Assembly: GCA_964649095.1 (NCBI GenBank)
Contig: CAZYPH010000063.1
Coordinates: 1 to 12,963, forward strand
DNA: 12,963 nt
Direction of reading: 5' to 3'
Origin: CAZYPH01 sp964649095
GTDB taxonomy: Bacteria > Bdellovibrionota > UBA1018 > UBA923
Shown here: in pieces, positions 12,295-12,963 of the stretch
How the letters are laid out: each line of letters opens with the position of its first letter
Numbering within the stretch: the first letter of the stretch is position 1
The notes under the pieces: generated by a model
Database searches by the model: none
The model's input: only the letters and a program-made list of their open reading frames with translations
Told to the model about the DNA's origin: nothing
Translations under genes and position numbers: made by a program

Positions 12295-12963
12295 CTATTC
12301 GATACAGGTACTAGATTGTTCTTCTTTACTAGGCACCTCCTCGTCAGCGCCATCAGACGAACTAAAATAAACCCACTTGCGCTGACTGACTTCATAATCA
12401 ATCGCCTGTTGCATGAGTGCACGCACAGACTCTGCAAGCTCGTGCACTAGCTCCACATTGTCGGCGTCAGTTGGAGTGTATTGCGGAAAAGAGATTGGCT
12501 CCAAAAATTTAATCTTCCACTTAGCTGGCAACGGTAGGACGTTGAGCGGAATGGGAATCAACTGCCCCTTTAGATATTTCGTAAATTTGAGATTTGCTAA
12601 ATTAATATGCGTCTCTTCGGCGCCAATCACAATCGTAGGGATAATCGGAGCTCCCGTGCGCAAACTCATGCGAATGAATCCACGTTTAAATTCTTTTAAT
12701 TGATAACGTTCCGCCGAAGGCTTGAAGTTACCGTACTCACCTTCGGGAAAAAGCACCACAACGTTGCCTTTTTTTAACAAGCGCAGTCCATTTTGTGTCG
12801 TGGCCTCTAGCAGCCCCATCTTGTGCGAAACCGTACCAATTTCGCCGAGAAACCACGCCTTATGCGCCAACATACGTGGGATGCGTTTTTTTTGTTTAAA
12901 GATTTCGTTTCCAACCATTACCGCATCAAACCCAGACCATCCGGAATGATTAGGCGCCACGAT
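12295..12963 (-). CDS. PlsC-type lysophospholipid / 1-acylglycerol-3-phosphate acyltransferase, 5' end cut by window
   Basis: The frame is open to the right edge, with 222 visible residues; a GTG at 12960 is internal, because IVAPNHSG continues as a typical core strand. The family transfers acyl groups to lysophosphatidic acid or related lysolipids at the inner membrane. Visible motifs are: NHSGWSGFD (residues 5-13), the catalytic His followed by Asp with six residues between instead of the more usual four; a KAWF segment (about 35-38); LFPEGEYGN (71-79), the substrate-binding FPEG block; and GAPIIPTIVIGAEE (about 103-116), the proline block. The C-terminal tail (about 190-222) is polar and acidic. 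It ends 2 nt from the pilin stop, convergent. Which lysolipid is used cannot be told. Confidence 0.85.
   Translation of the reverse strand: MVAPNHSGWSGFDAVMVGNEIFKQKKRIPRMLAHKAWFLGEIGTVSHKMGLLEATTQNGLRLLKKGNVVVLFPEGEYGNFKPSAERYQLKEFKRGFIRMSLRTGAPIIPTIVIGAEETHINLANLKFTKYLKGQLIPIPLNVLPLPAKWKIKFLEPISFPQYTPTDADNVELVHELAESVRALMQQAIDYEVSQRKWVYFSSSDGADEEVPSKEEQSSTCIE

Noticed and set aside
1..12963. CRISPR array, tRNA/rRNA gene, IS element or toxin-antitoxin pair
   Set aside because: No regularly spaced repeats, cloverleaf-like segments, transposase motifs or recognisable toxin/antitoxin families were seen on either strand.

Overview
The window reads as the chromosome of a Gram-negative bacterium with fairly AT-rich DNA. 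It encodes an outer-membrane beta-barrel protein ending in phenylalanine, an AmpG-type muropeptide permease, Sec signal peptides, a membrane-anchored thioredoxin and a Flp-type pilin. A member of the Bdellovibrionota or a related delta-type lineage is my best guess, but only from general gene flavour. No phage, transposase, CRISPR, rRNA or tRNA gene is visible. All genes look intact except the two cut by the window ends.

Layout. 1-375 (+) is the 3' end of a probable histidine-phosphatase family gene. After a gap with a putative promoter and a leader hairpin come two secreted proteins (+): an endonuclease/exonuclease/phosphatase-fold hydrolase (591-1568) and an eight-cysteine small protein (1580-1975). 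A perfect 15-bp hairpin closes that unit. A 130-bp nested inverted repeat (2123-2252) follows and overlaps the end of the next gene. On the minus strand, a patatin-like phospholipase (3501-4850) is followed 22 nt later by ampG (2246-3478). The 300-bp AT-rich region 4851-5150 separates this pair from a plus-strand run and is rich in dyads and TACTAA repeats.

The plus-strand run is a helix-turn-helix/coiled-coil protein (5151-5633), an outer-membrane protein overlapping it by 8 nt (5626-7296), ligA (7300-9318) and radA (9335-10741). The gaps are tiny, so co-transcription is likely. radA overlaps tail-to-tail with a minus-strand pair: tlpA-like thioredoxin (11456-12040), then a PAP2_3-type membrane phosphatase/transferase (10733-11425). 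A small Flp-like pilin (12074-12292, +) diverges from the thioredoxin gene and meets, 2 nt from its stop, a PlsC-type acyltransferase (minus) cut by the right edge.

How the genes fit together. LigA and RadA act in DNA repair and recombination. The EEP hydrolase, patatin, PAP2_3 protein and acyltransferase all belong to families that often act on lipids. AmpG recycles murein fragments. No single dedicated system is obvious. The least explained parts are the nested palindrome, the duplicated eight-cysteine protein, the HTH/outer-membrane-protein overlap pair with its dyad-rich upstream region, and the lone CPGC-tailed pilin divergent from a thioredoxin.
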